Source: Desarmillaria ectypa (taxonomy: Eukaryota > Basidiomycota > Agaricomycetes > Agaricales > Physalacriaceae). Taken from it: 64,000 bases of DNA. The notes below the pieces were generated by a model. That model did not search any database and was not told the DNA's origin. It worked only from the letters and a program-made list of their open reading frames with translations. Position numbers and translations under genes: made by a program. The stretch lies in contig JAUDYN010000009.1 in the NCBI GenBank assembly GCA_030407005.1, positions 1,116,001-1,180,000 of the forward strand. The letters are read 5' to 3'. Shown here one piece after another: positions 1 through 12,428 of the stretch. The first letter of the stretch is position 1; the number at the start of each line of letters is the position of its first letter.

Positions 1-78
1 GAGTGCCTCCAACACAGTTATCTGCTACTTTAATACTCTGCATCAGCTTTTACATGTTCAACTTGACAAAATGCACAT

Positions 79-312
79 AGAGGGTCACGCCCCATCCTAG
101 CCATATCTCTCGTAATATTATTCAATACGAGGTCGACCACAAGATTGAATACTACTTTGTGGACTTCCACGATGACAAATATCATGAATGTCACATTAAT
201 GGGCAATAGTATGATGAGGATGACAGAAGGCTCGAGGACGGCACTGACTGCGCTCTTCTTTCCTCTGCTGCCGATGATGCGCTTTTCTGGATCAAGTTCA
301 GTGAGTTTCTTG
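79..312 (+). pseudogene. possible remnant of a coding exon
   Basis: From about position 93 a plus-strand frame reads like coding sequence, rich in acidic and aromatic residues (for example EYYFVDFHDDKYHE), and ends at a plausible splice donor GTGAGT near 312. The frame carries one in-frame TAG near 207 after INGQ. I do not recognise the family and could not find matching flanking exons. It may be a decayed gene or the 3' part of a gene that starts left of the window. The call rests only on codon-like composition and the donor site. Confidence 0.2.
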
Positions 313-1674
313 CCAGATCCGCCCGATCTTTTCGTCTCACCTCAATAGTCACAATTCCGTCCACGTATACTGGTGCCCTTGCTTATGATCTTAGAGGCCT
401 GCTACCGCAATTTTTCATCGACAAAGTGATACCGCGTAACGCCCATCCCGCTGTCGGACGTAGCATGTTGTGTCACATTTTCGTGGGCTTCTTTATCGAG
501 ATATAACGACAGATTGAGCCAGACAGAGAATCTATGTCAAGTGAGGATGCCGATGCCAGTTGGCATAGTAAGGCTGTGGATAAATATCGGTAGCTATGGC
601 TGGAAAAGGGTCTACCTACAACGGCAACAGAAGCAGCCAATATGTTACCTGACGATGTCACGGCGTATATGTTTCCCAATGGTTTATAGATTGACTCATT
701 GCATCAAGTGCCTTCCGAAAGGGCTTCAAGGCATCTTTCATATGTTGGAATATAGTTTCCTATTTTGGAAGTAACGAGCTTGCATAAATATTCTGGTTCG
801 TTCTACCCATATTCCCCGGGACACTTACTCATTTTCTTAGTGATACATTTCTTTTTATTCTACTACATTCTACATGGCTATGCAGTATAAAAACAGTGTA
901 ATTAGTAGGGCATCACTAGCGCGATTGCTGTGAACATTAGTTCCTTTCCGCTCACCTGTGAACCGCTCGTTCTAACATCATATACATAGGTCAAAGAAAG
1001 AAAACTCAGCTCTCCTTCTGTACTACCAATCCAAAGCATGAATTTATGCGCCGGTTGGCTCCTCCTTCATCAGTTGTAGAAAGAATTGAACGTGACTTGT
1101 CAAGTCTTCACAAAGCATTAAAATGCCCGGAGAATACCGAACCTTCTTGGATCCTTCCCTGTCCAGTTTACATTCCTAAGTCAGTCGTTTATCCGAATAT
1201 TCTGCGAGTCTCTCAGATTTTCTTTTTCTGCGATTATCTATATAGAGGAATTGGCTAGGAATATCTACGGCTTACAGGATTATCTCTAGAGTCGACCTTT
1301 CACATGCCCTTCATCAACAATGAAAGTACTTAATTGCTGGCAATTCTTTAGCCGGCTAACGTTGCCTAGTGACCAATCACAGACGCTGTCTTTTGATTGA
1401 ATTTCTCGGAGGGTTTTTATGTGTTTTACGAGGCATTTACGTCAAAAGAAAAGGCCTTGAAATTCCTTCAACTTATTTTCATCTACCAGACATGCCTTAC
1501 ACAGTCACCTACACAAATCCCTGGCGTTGGAACGCTGAATATCATCGTGATAAAATAAAACCTCTCAGAAACATGATGCGCCCCCCTTGAAGCCGTAGAA
1601 TTGGAGGCCGCGAAGAAGTATGGGATGGTTCAAACGGAGACATCGATTCCTTGCGAGTTTTGCGCAAGGCACAA
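313..1674. other. no gene supported
   Basis: Only short open frames occur on either strand and none resembles a known family. The frame of the caspase-like gene stays open upstream to about 1591, so a further 5' exon of that gene could lie here. I see no repeats, RNA genes or clear promoter. Confidence 0.4.
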
Positions 1675-2749
1675 ATGAGAGCTACTACCACCGAGGATGC
1701 AAAAGATGCTGAAGCCCTTAACGAGCTGCATCAGTTCCGTGTATGTATCTCGTGGATCCGGACGCGTATCGCAACGAAAATAGAGCCATATCCCTGCGAC
1801 AACAACTACGGAGCTTGGCTTTCTAGTATAGTGAGTAACTCGTTGTGCTATCGTTATCTGCTCAAATCAACCACTTTTTCAGTCCTCATTTGACGCGTCC
1901 CGATTTTGGGTAGTCATCATCGGGATCGACGCGTACGATCAGTTTCCTTTGAATGGTGCTGTTCGCGACGCGAAAATGATGTTGAATTACTTCATCGAGG
2001 ACTTGGGCGTGCCCCATACTCGTATTCAATGTCTCCTAGCGCCTCGTTCTATAAAGAAAGCCGAGGCGGATGGGTTTGAGCGTTCAACTCGCGCCAATGT
2101 CATTCACACTCTTTATAGCCTCGTTACCAATAAGGCTATTGAGCCCGGCGATAACATTGTTGTGTGTTTCTCAGGGTATGGTTCCTGCTATTCCTTCTCC
2201 GATCGGCTGGGATCTATGCAGTGTCTATGTCCCGTAGACCGCGATATTATCGACGCCGCAGGCAAACCTGTCCTTGATATCAGTGACACAGAATCGAACG
2301 TGATCCTCTCCGAGATTTGCCATTCCAGAGGCGATAGAATCACTGTGATTTTGGATTGTTCTAACATAAGGAATGCGTTGGGCATTTCCCTACCTGATAG
2401 TAGGAAGTCCCGGTCCCTGCCCCCAAGCACGACGCCGGCGCATGAGATTCTTCAAGCTTCGGATCAGAGCTTGAGCATGATGTTCCCTGACCATCCTTCC
2501 GTTCTTGCACAGAATTGGCATCCAGATATAACTTCCCATGTTACTCTTTCTGCCTGTGGCGGCTTCCAGCTTGTATGGAAGATGTCATGGACAGATGGAA
2601 CGATCCGTGGTGTTATCACGCGATGCTTGCTTGAAGCATTTAGGGCTGTTAACGCCACTACGTACAAAGATCTCTGTCGTGCGTTAGATGCACACTGTTC
2701 TCTACAGACACCGGCAGCTATGGGTAAAAATGAAACATCTACCCTCTGA
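1675..2749 (+). CDS. caspase-like (peptidase C14 fold) protein, predicted catalytically dead
   Basis: Proposed exons are 1675-1830 and 1883-2749, joined by a 52 bp GTGAGT..CAG intron, giving about 340 residues. The frame is also open upstream to about 1591, so the 5' end is uncertain. The order of conserved blocks fits the metacaspase/caspase domain proteins of Agaricomycetes: FWVVIIGIDAY with NGAVRDAK (strand 1), the histidine-loop region near residue 151, CPVDRD and ISD in the middle, VILDC near residue 211, a late SHVTLSACG strand and a C-terminal QTPA motif. Active members have a G-H-G histidine and a D-C-C-H-S-G cysteine. Here the corresponding sites read S-G-Y-G-S (Tyr151) and D-C-S-N (Ser212), so both dyad residues are replaced although the fold motifs are kept. 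A non-catalytic regulatory or decoy role is inference. It lies tail to tail with UTP20. Confidence 0.72.
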
Positions 2750-3130
2750 TATCGCGACGACAACAATTTTTGATCCTTGACTTTCCAGTATGTTAGCTTT
2801 GTCCACTCAGCGTTCCATCTCCATCTCTTATATACATCTTAATAATTGCTTTCTTGGTTTCTGCAGCGCTCGGGTTTCTTTTCTACCCAATTCAGCGTTC
2901 GAGCTTTACATCAACTTGAATCATTGGTCTGAATTAGCCTCTGCATAATGTTTTCAATGAACCCGCTCTATTAATTAATAAATCGTGCAAGATAAACCAA
3001 GATATAGTTGTTCAAGAATCTATGCAGTCTCATATAGCCTCGCTATGAACGATGTCGTTTTATTTTGCCTTTCCTATCGCTGAAAAGAAGCGCTTCAATT
3101 AAAGTTATTCGCCGCGGGCCTGAATGTGAC
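2750..3130. other. convergent 3' spacer
   Basis: About 380 bp separates the stop codons of the caspase-like gene (+) and UTP20 (-). It is AT-rich and holds no supported gene; it presumably carries both 3' UTRs. Confidence 0.5.
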
Positions 3131-6100
3131 TTACGAAAACATGTCGCCCTTCCTCTTGCGACTGTCCTTCTTCATGACATTCTTCTGAAGCTTCCGCTTA
3201 GATGCCATCTCAGGATTAGTAGCCGCCTGCAGGACTCTCGCGGCCTTCCGTTCTCTTCGAACGCCCAAGACACCTTGCCGTATTTGGTTGTATATCGTCG
3301 AAAATGCAGTGGGGCCTACTCGGGACTGAACAAGATCCTGCAACTCCGTAGCTAGAGTTTTCAATTCGTCTAGACCTAAAGTTAGCTTGACGTCGAATAG
3401 ATATAAATGTAAGAAGTACCCATTTGTTGATCACGAATCGTATCGTCCTCGATGATTCTATACACAGGCGACAGGATATGCACCAAGAACATCTCGAGTC
3501 TTTTGGGTTCCAAGGAAGAGGCCATCGCGGCGAACCATCTAAGGACGGACAGAGGCTGGTGGTGCCAATGGGGCTAAACAAGGTTTGTTAGTTGCAAATA
3601 AAATCATATAAAGACGCTGTATCAAGGTACCTGATTGTGTCTGTTTCGGCGAGTGATATGCGCAGATCTGACCTGATACGAAAGCTTTGAAAACAACCAT
3701 GGTAGAGGGTTGTCATGTTTTGGTGTCTCTTCTGGATCTTCTGGCTCTCCAGCACCATCCAAGTCGATCGTTAATTCGTCTTTTTCGGTGTCCTCATGAA
3801 CTGGCGACAAAAGTGCGAAGCATTTCCCGATATAAAATAGATTCTTCACCAATTGCAGGCTCAGCGGCTCGTCTAGGTGCTGGCTTTTCAGTTGGAGACA
3901 CAGTTTCTTTGATATGTCGATCATGCCAGACTTTGAAAATGCCGAGAAGGTATCGGAGTCCACAGGAGCGTGGACGGGGCTGGTAGCAAAGAGGGATCCT
4001 AATAGACGACAGGATGCCGTCCTGACCCAGGCGTGAGGGAAGAGAAGAAGCGTGACTATTTCCTGCCACAAAGCGGTATCCGGTTGCGACGTTAGGTCGG
4101 GAAAGATGCGTATGACTTTGGAGATCACAACCAAGGAATGATATGGTGTTTGCCAATCCAAGTCCACCTCCATCGCATCGCTGTCGACCTCTGCATGCAA
4201 AAGCATCTGTGCTGACCTCTGTAAAGACAGATTTGCATCCTGCAAAATGGTAGGGACGTGGGGTGAAGCCGCGGTCTGTAATGCATCCACAAACAGACCG
4301 TATACTTGAGAAGCGACCTGTGTAAGGCGGGGATGCGATTCCTGTGAAGCCCATGAATGCAGATGTGACAGAATGACTTCACGTCGCTCATCATCCAGTC
4401 GTCCTAATAGCGACTTGATGAGCTGAGCGGCCATTTCAGTGCACTTCGCAGAGTCATCGTTGGCGATGACCATTACGAGTGCAACGAAAAGCAGGTCAGC
4501 GTATTCCCACACCAACACCGATTGAAACTTCGCTACGACAGCACTCAGAAACTCCATGACAGATTTCCTTCCGCTTTCGTGAACGTAGGAAAGATTCTTC
4601 GCAAGGAATGTCATTTGGTTTCGCAGTCTCCCTTTCCCCTGTGGATAGTCCAGCAAAAACTGGAGAAGCACGCCTCGGCAAAGCTCTTGGACCTGCGGGG
4701 ACTGACTGGCCACCATCGTTTCCGATACTTTCTCCATCAGATCATAGATCTCGGGCACCACGAATTTCCGGGACACTATAGCACGAAGCATAGTGAACAC
4801 CGTTGTTTGCCGGGAAGGCTCTTCGAGATCCGGAGAAAGAACTTCGAGCAAGAACACGAGGTCCTTCTCCTTCACATCGACTGCTGGTCCATCGCGTATG
4901 ATGATGGCCAAAGACTTCAAAGCCACTTGGGCAAGCTCCGACTCTGTGTTTCCAGCTAACCGGACGATATCTAGTATCTGCTTGATGAAAACCGGAAGCG
5001 ATTTGTCCATGGATTTCAAGGGACATTTGATCAATCCAGCCACACATCTGACTCCTGACATCAAGACGGGAGAACTGGTCGAATATAGAGTATTCCCAAT
5101 CGCCACGACCATCGACTCAAGCCTTGATATTATGCCCGTGTCCCTGAAATCAAAGCGGTTACGTCGCAACGCAGTATTGAGCAATTCAAGACCAAAGACA
5201 ACGAAGCTAGAGAAGAAGAGTGTATTAGAAATGGCCACATTGCATCAAGGTAGCATACCGATAGGAATTACTGCTATAATGATCATTCTCGACCGTAACC
5301 TGCCGCTTCAGCTGAACGACGACATCGTCCTTAACTTTGGCTTTGAATTTTTTACGTGAAGGAGCTTCTTTGAGGAATTGGGCGTTCTGAGTAATGAGGG
5401 TGTGGCTGAGTAACAAAAGTTCTGTCGGTATCAAGTGCGTGTTCACGTTAAGGCTGGTTGTAATGCGTTTTATAACTTCATCCACCAGCTGCATTACCTT
5501 TGCCGATTCTGTTTCCCTCATGATGGAGCGCAATGGGGAAAGGAGACCGCTGATATACGGCGGTGTGACGTATTTTGCCAGTATCGAAAACGAGTCCATG
5601 CCTTTGGACGATGACCCACGCACTTCTCGCATCTTTGTCTTGAAGTCCTCAGAGCGAACATCCTTTCCCGATTCACCGAATATGACTTCAGCGGAGATAT
5701 GGGCGACACCGCTCACGCAATCATCCAGTGTATGAAAGACAGAAGCATGTTCCGGTGATGTGACATGAACAAGTAGCGCATGTGTTGTGTAGGAAAGAAT
5801 GTGCAAGTGGGGCCCTCTCAAAAGTGCGCCACGTAACTCTTGAATTACCAGAGGAAGGTACTTCGGTCCCAATGTCACTGATATGCGGGCCAGAGCGTCA
5901 CGCGTTGCATCACGTGTCTCCTGAGACTTGCTGCGAAGGATTTGGCAGGTCACGGTGAGAAGCCTGGTTATCTGAGGCTCACCCAGAGACGGAGGAAGAT
6001 GCAATGCCACTTTTACGATGCCAATGGAGATCGGTATACGCGTAGTGTCCTCGATAGTGGAGTCGCGCGATTCGATGAATTTCAAGAGCTCTGGAAAGAG

Positions 6101-9100
6101 GCGATTATTGACGGCATCGGAGATTCGAGAGGTATTTGTCAAAGGTTTCGAACCGTCCGGATACACGTTTTCATTAACCTCATTGTCCTCAACACCTTCT
6201 GATGACGTCTGTTCATCCATGGAAAAATGAAAGTTGTCGAGAAGGGCAACAAGGGTGCGAACGTAGGTCTTCTCCGACTCATCTCTGGCTTTGGACAGTC
6301 GCATATAGGATTGAATGAGGGCATAGTATGCACCCCACGCCAAGTGCTTTGCTAGTCGGCCAACTGCCGTGATAGCATCGTTGACCAGATGGTGGTTGGC
6401 AGGTGAGGTAGGCACAAGGTAGTGTGCAATTAAGGGGATGAGAATACCGGAGAGTGTGCTACTGCGAGGGGGATGTTCATCGCACTGGTCGGCTAGGCGT
6501 CGAAGAGCTCTAGATCTTCGATGGATCTGGACGTGCTGGATGTTGTTGAAAAAATTGGCTTCTTCGTCACCGTTTGCTAATAGCATCCGCATATCCTGGA
6601 CAGTAGCGTTATCTTCACATGTCATAATGGCATACGCCAGCACACCCAAAACCTCAGCTCGAACTAACTCGTTCTTCGACCTGAGACTGTACTTTAAGCC
6701 AGGGAAGAGGATTCGCGAAAATGAGGCAACAAAATCAGGTACACGGGTGGCTACCCGATCTATAAAATGTCGCATAGAATGGGCTGCGCTATTGCGTATA
6801 GCAAGCTCGTCGGGATCTTGGATGCTGTGGAGGGACTGGTGGATGAAGGGAGCCCAATCGCCGGAAGACAAGGTAGTAAACACGGTGTCGTTCAGCTCGG
6901 TGAATGCCTTGAGACGACGGTCAAAATCAGGTTCGTCCAAACGTTTTGTTGAATAGGAATTCAATGACTGCAAGAGCCCGATGAAACTTTGCAAGGTCGC
7001 GCTGCCTACTGCGAGACTCTGGAATGCGTTCACAAGACTGAGTCGGGCATTCCGAGACCGGAGGGTTTGGAACATTTGGGATAGCGCCTCATACAGTTTG
7101 CTATATTCAGTTGAAGAATCATCTTTTAACTCTGGGACTAGTGGTATGAGATGGCTGACGATAGTGAGCAGGTCAGTCTTGACTTTCTCAGGAACCACTT
7201 TCGACGATTTACGAAGTGAGGGGGTGAAAAGACGGAGCAGCATTTTGGCTTCATCGGCGTTGGTCGAGTAGGGGGCGAGCTGAGAAAGAACAGTAATTTG
7301 TCTTTCCGCCAGCAGGTCTTCGGAGCCTTTCTTGCGTTCAATCAATATTGACATGTTGGTGAGCAGAAGGGGAAGATGGGGCTTCAGGATTGACTCAAGG
7401 ATAGCCGACTCTTCAGCAGAAAGAGACAGGAGCCTTTCGATAATATCAAGGATTCTTGACACGACTGCTGGTTTCACATTGGTGGCTATGAGGCAGTTGT
7501 ATATCTGTGGTAAGAGCTGCGTGTCGTAGCGAACAAGGGCCATTGCATGGTTGTCCGATTTGGACCATACGAAGAAAAGCTCCAGAAGAGTGGAAGGTGA
7601 TTGAGTGTTTTCCTTGTCAAGTAATGGTATCCGTGGGGAAATGAATGAGGTGAATGATGCCTGCAGATATGGTTCAAAGTTGAACGATACCGGACATTGG
7701 AAGAAATCGGAAAAGCGATTGATACCGAGTTGTCGTATAGCCCGAGTTGCCTTCGCCACCGGTAAATCATCCACAGCTTCTTCGTCTTGATCACCGATTT
7801 CGTCGTCCGAATTATTAGCTGCTTGATCGGAGCAAGACAACCTCGTCTGGGCGCTGCTCACGATATTGATTGTGGTTCCCAACAATGCAGGCCAATATGA
7901 TGTCAACCGCGGTCCCAGATTTTTCAACAGGTCGCCGAGAAGGGTCAAAAATCCCATCTGCTGCTTCTCCAACACCTGCCCCACGAACTGGACGGTGAAC
8001 ACTTTCGCTCGATGAGAATACCTGTCAGCAGCGAATGGTTTCACCATCAGGTCTACCAGTAGCCCTAGCTCCTCTTCAGTGCAACCATCCAGTACCCCCA
8101 AAATTGTTGTCCGACGGTCATAACCCCGTGAACGACCCTTCTTCTCGAGCATTATTCCAAAGAGTAACCTCACAACTACTTCGATAACCTCATGACGGTC
8201 TTGAGGTTCAATCTCAGCGAGACTGAACGAAGTGAGTTCATCGCGCCACCGTGTATTATCCAACAAGAGTCGAAGCTTTTCTTCATAAAGAGAAAGCGAA
8301 TGTGATTTGTAGGTCAACATGCACGATAGCACGACAGATTGGAGAGAACGATCGGGATGTGACAGAAGGGAGAAATAGAGGTGGCGAAGTTTATCAGTCG
8401 CATAGAGGGCTTTAGGGTTGGTGAACCTTGAGAATAGAGTTAGCCAGAGAGTGAGCTTCTGTCGTGGCATCTTGGACTTGGTGTCTGTGTCTACGACGGA
8501 AAAGAAATACGAGATCAAATCGTGGTTGCGCTTTTCAGCAAGGGAAGAGCATTGCCCCAACGTTGTCACGAGCTGCATCTCATATGAACGGACATCTAAA
8601 TTTTCACGGACAGTCGAAGACTGTAGAGTTTAGTATGGAAAACGTCGAGAAAATACTGATACTCACCTGTGATGATTTCGAAGGAATCAGAGAACCGCTC
8701 GACCATTGGTACACTGACAGTCTGAACTTATGAGCACTAGGATCTCTCCACGACCGTTCCTCTTCCCATATATTGTCACCTCCCTCAGGCGCATTATCAT
8801 TTGAAGACGTTGGAATATCCCAGTAGTCAGGCTGAGACACTTCCTGAATCTCTCTGAAGAGAATAGTCCATACATCGTCGCCAAATTGCTGAGTCAGAGA
8901 GGCTATTGCACCTGCGGCCGGCGACCAAAGTGGCCTAAGATTGACTTTCAACTGAGCTGAGGGGGAAATATCAGTTAGCTACCCTTGCCAAAATTGACTA
9001 GTTGGCACACACCTACTAGCCATCGAATGCACAAGTCTGGTCCTCTACTCCCTTCCGTCACAATCTGTCCTATTCTACCCATACGCAAAACACGTTCTCG

Positions 9101-11362
9101 GACTCCCTGGACGTCCAACGACACTTCTTCGCTTTGCAGACAGCGTTTCACGACCTCCAGGATAGGGCCTGGAACTTTGATTGCAGGTGACGCAAGAAGA
9201 CGCAAGGCGCTCAAGCGTAGTTGTGAGTCATGCGAGAGAATCGACTTTCGCAGAAACAAATACAATTCTTCAAAGTCGGCAGCGCCACCATCACTATAGT
9301 GAGGCAAATTGTGAGAAATAGTTCATTAAATAGACCTGCATTTTACCTCTGGTTTGCAAGGGAAACGAGCCCGCTAACAACGCTAGGCGACCAATACCAC
9401 TTGGCCACACATTTTTGTGTCCACTCCTTCAGTTGAAAATGATCTCTCAACTCCTCTTGCGGTCGCTTTGACAGATAGGGTAGGCATAGTCCAAGGACCC
9501 AAGATGGAGACGGAAAGCTATCATTTCGGGTGTCTGGCTCGGGATCGACATTGCATAACGAGTCAACAATGCTGATGATAAGTGGGGTAACCTCAGCGGA
9601 GAAGTATACCGAAAGGATGAGAATAAATTGCAGTTCCAAAGCCTACGAACTCATAAAAAGGCATTCTTTGAGAAGAGGTTGGAGGACTTACTGATTCCCG
9701 AGACATAACCCAATTTTGGAGTCTGTTCTTCACCCATTGTTCGACGCGTTGTTTCCACACCAGGTCGACTTCACCGAGCCTTTTCTCCTTGTGCACGGAA
9801 GCTAGAAGCCGTAGCATACGAACAGGCTCTGTCTCCAAAAGAAGAGGTGTTTTCTTCAACAGAGTGGGCAGCGCGATCATCTTCCATCCTCCCCAGCCAA
9901 GATCGGCCAGTGTTCCGTGTAGCTCCGTGGCAAACACTGGATGGTCCCAAGAGTGTTCCAAGAATTGACGCCCCAGTCCCATTGATAGTGCCATGTCACC
10001 AGCTGTTAGCACAGCAGCAGAAAGCTTGAGTAAGGGAAGTCGGATTTCTTCGGTAATCGGTATCGAATTTGCTACTGTCAATAGCTGTGACAGGTGTTTC
10101 TCTGGAGCGACGTTATGATGATATTGACTTTAAGTAGGGGATGGTAACTTACTTGTATGTCGAGATCCTTGTCGCACTGAGCACGACACAGACAATATTT
10201 CAATTGCACGTCTGCGCCCTTCAGAGTTATCTGAGTGTGCCTCCGACATAAAATCTGTGAAGGTAGAGACGAGTAGGTCACCGATGGGTGAGAATTTCTC
10301 GCTATTTTTGACGTGATGTATCAGGGCTGTCAGGATGCGACGGAGCAGTGTGTATGTGGGCTCAGCAATTCCGCATGACAAGTGGAACACTAATAATGGC
10401 TTTATAATGGACTGGGTAGCCGTGTGCAGGGTTTGTGACACAGACTAGGAAGACTGAGGTAAGTGAAGAGCTCATTGCAAGCTATGAGAACGTACCTTGC
10501 ATGCGCACACAAACAGCCACGCTGCCGCGTCGTCAATCCCTGTAACATCAGCAGCTACAAGTACCGCTACCTTCTCCCGTGATGCGACCTTTAGTCTTCT
10601 TAAAAGAGCACCCAAAACCTCGGCCATGGCCCTCTGTATCTCTGGCAGACATTTTGGTAATATACTACGCACGGCCGCCCAGGTCTGCTCGAGTAAATCT
10701 GACTCTGTTGAGGAGACAAGAAGATGCTTGAAGATTAGGGAGAAGGTCGACAACAAAGTTGTCAGAGCTGCCGCTGAGATGGATCGAGGGAGGAGAGCGA
10801 GCAGCTCCCGTAGAATATCCGTATAAACAGGCGACAATGTAGACCGAAGATCGATAATCAGCTTTTGGAGAAGGCTAAACTAGTTTTAAACGCGGAAATG
10901 AGTAGAATATCGTAACACGCACTCCAAAAGAGCTTTAAATCCCTCGTCATCGGAGTTCTTTAAAGCTGAAATCCACAATTCAACAACCTCGCGCCAATTA
11001 TGAAGTAGCAGCGGAAGAGAGGCAGATAGCGATGATGCCTTGTTTGCAAAAGCAATGAAAGAAGGAGAAAGATTTAGTTGTCTCCAGTGGGACAAAGCAT
11101 CTCGGAAATGAGACTCGGAATCCTGATCGTAATATTAAACGAGATGCTGTGGACGAATGAGAGAGAGACAGACTTCAAAGTCATGGTCCTTTTTCGATTG
11201 CTCCAGGGCAGAGGGAAGATGGACATCCTTGAGGCTCCTACTATACGACTGGTACTGTAAACGAGAAAGTTGGTTAGAGAGACAGAAAAAAGGGCCAGAT
11301 CTTCTTGCCTTAAACCGCTTGGTCGGCGGTGCATTTTCGTAGGCTTCGTCGTCGCTGTCCAT
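3131..11362 (-). CDS. UTP20: U3 snoRNA-associated protein 20 (UTP20/DRIM), small-subunit processome
   Basis: Twelve exons on the minus strand: 11362-11174, 11122-10923, 10874-10496, 10444-10153, 10101-9692, 9642-9347, 9293-9013, 8956-8667, 8620-5259, 5206-3631, 3573-3420 and 3375-3131. All eleven introns are 44-56 bp and GT..AG, and all phases fit, giving 2557 residues; yeast and human UTP20 are about 2500-2800. It is a huge HEAT-repeat protein that wraps pre-rRNA in the nucleolar 90S/SSU processome and is needed for 18S rRNA maturation. Diagnostic stretches are the DRIM-type block around FTVQFVGQVLEKQQMGFL near residue 970, the late block with SVLRWFAAMASSLEP, and a Lys/Arg-rich C-terminus (KRKLQKNVMKKD) typical of the family. 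The start MDSDDE is the first ATG of the open frame. It is divergent from the eS26 gene across 220 bp, which may support co-expression of two ribosome-biogenesis genes. Confidence 0.93.
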
Positions 11363-11582
11363 GTCGTATTACGCGTCTCAAAAGTTGGTGAAGATTAGTC
11401 AACTCTGGACAAGGTCATTCATGGATGGATGAGAGGAATATTTATTCAAATAAAAATAATCGGGCTCGGGCCGCTCTCCGGGAAATACCGAAATCGTGAG
11501 AATTTTCGGTCCACATCCCAAGAATTCATTCGACGTCGCTAGCCATCGTCCACTCCCAGTCTCAAGACGCCCGATAACTAAA
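11363..11582. promoter_or_regulatory. divergent promoter between UTP20 and RPS26
   Basis: A 220 bp spacer lies between the start codons of UTP20 (-) and eS26 (+). Both products act in 40S subunit formation, so a shared bidirectional promoter is plausible. No defined factor-binding motif was recognised. Confidence 0.45.
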
Positions 11583-12231
11583 ATGGTGAGCATCCAGCGC
11601 CTCTGGACACATTACCGGACGTCCTGCCCATGAATGCGAGCCCGTTGGATCGTGAATTGGGATGGATGCGAAGTTTTCTAACAGGATGAGGATGGCGAAC
11701 TGACGCGATTTCGTTGTGCAGACCAAGAAAAGAAGAAATGGCGGCCGCAACAAGAAGGGTCGTGGCCACACCACCTTCATGCGTTGCTCTAACTGCTCCC
11801 GCTGCGTCGCCAAGGACAAGGCTATCAAGCGATTCACAGTGAGGAACATGGTCGAGAGTGCTGCCGTGCGGGATATCAGTGAGGCTAGCGTTTACCCAGG
11901 TACGAGGTGATGCTTTTTCTGCTCGTATGTGCTTGCTCAGCCACTTTTTTTGTTTTGTTTTTGTAGAATACGCTATCCCCAAGCTGTACATTAAAATCTG
12001 CTACTGTGTATCGTGCGCTATCCACTCCCACGGTGAGCTTGTATCGAGTGCTTGTGCTACGGGGATACTTGACTGATTCTCTGTTACATAGTCGTTCGTG
12101 TGCGATCTCGCGAGGGCCGTCGTAACCGTGCCCCTCCCCCGCGAGTCCGGTGGAAGGATGGCAAAAAGGTTAACCCAGCCGTCGCTGCTGCAGAGGATGC
12201 AAAGGCGGCTGCTGCTGCAGGCAAGGCATAA
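11583..12231 (+). CDS. RPS26: 40S ribosomal protein eS26
   Basis: Four coding exons: 11583-11585, 11722-11899, 11967-12032 and 12092-12231, giving 128 residues. The first coding exon is the ATG codon alone; a 136 bp intron (GTGAGC..GCAG) follows and the protein continues [16 protein letters not shown]. Family hallmarks are [18 protein letters not shown] with the paired cysteines of the zinc site, then [11 protein letters not shown] and the [14 protein letters not shown] segment. The C-terminus is extended by an Ala/Lys-rich tail ([15 protein letters not shown]), as in other fungal eS26 proteins. eS26 sits at the mRNA exit channel of the 40S subunit. Length is normal (about 115-130). The downstream GGPP synthase gene starts 198 bp later on the same strand. 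Confidence 0.96.
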
Positions 12232-12428
12232 AGTCGAAAGATTATATTTCTACGCTTGTACACTTTTCCATCCTGCCACATATGAATGATTTGCATCACA
12301 ACTACCATTTAAGTTGAGTTATCTCCAGGACGAGGGTGATGAAAATCATCATGGGCAGCTCAAATAGGAACATTCGTTGTATGTTGTGGCGGTGTAATTG
12401 GATGCAAAAAGTTGAGACATACACCACC

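Noticed and set aside
3687..11342. Many open frames of 60-190 codons on the plus strand and in other minus frames across this stretch
   Set aside because: They are shadows of the UTP20 exons, whose continuous 2557-residue product with matched intron phases explains the region.
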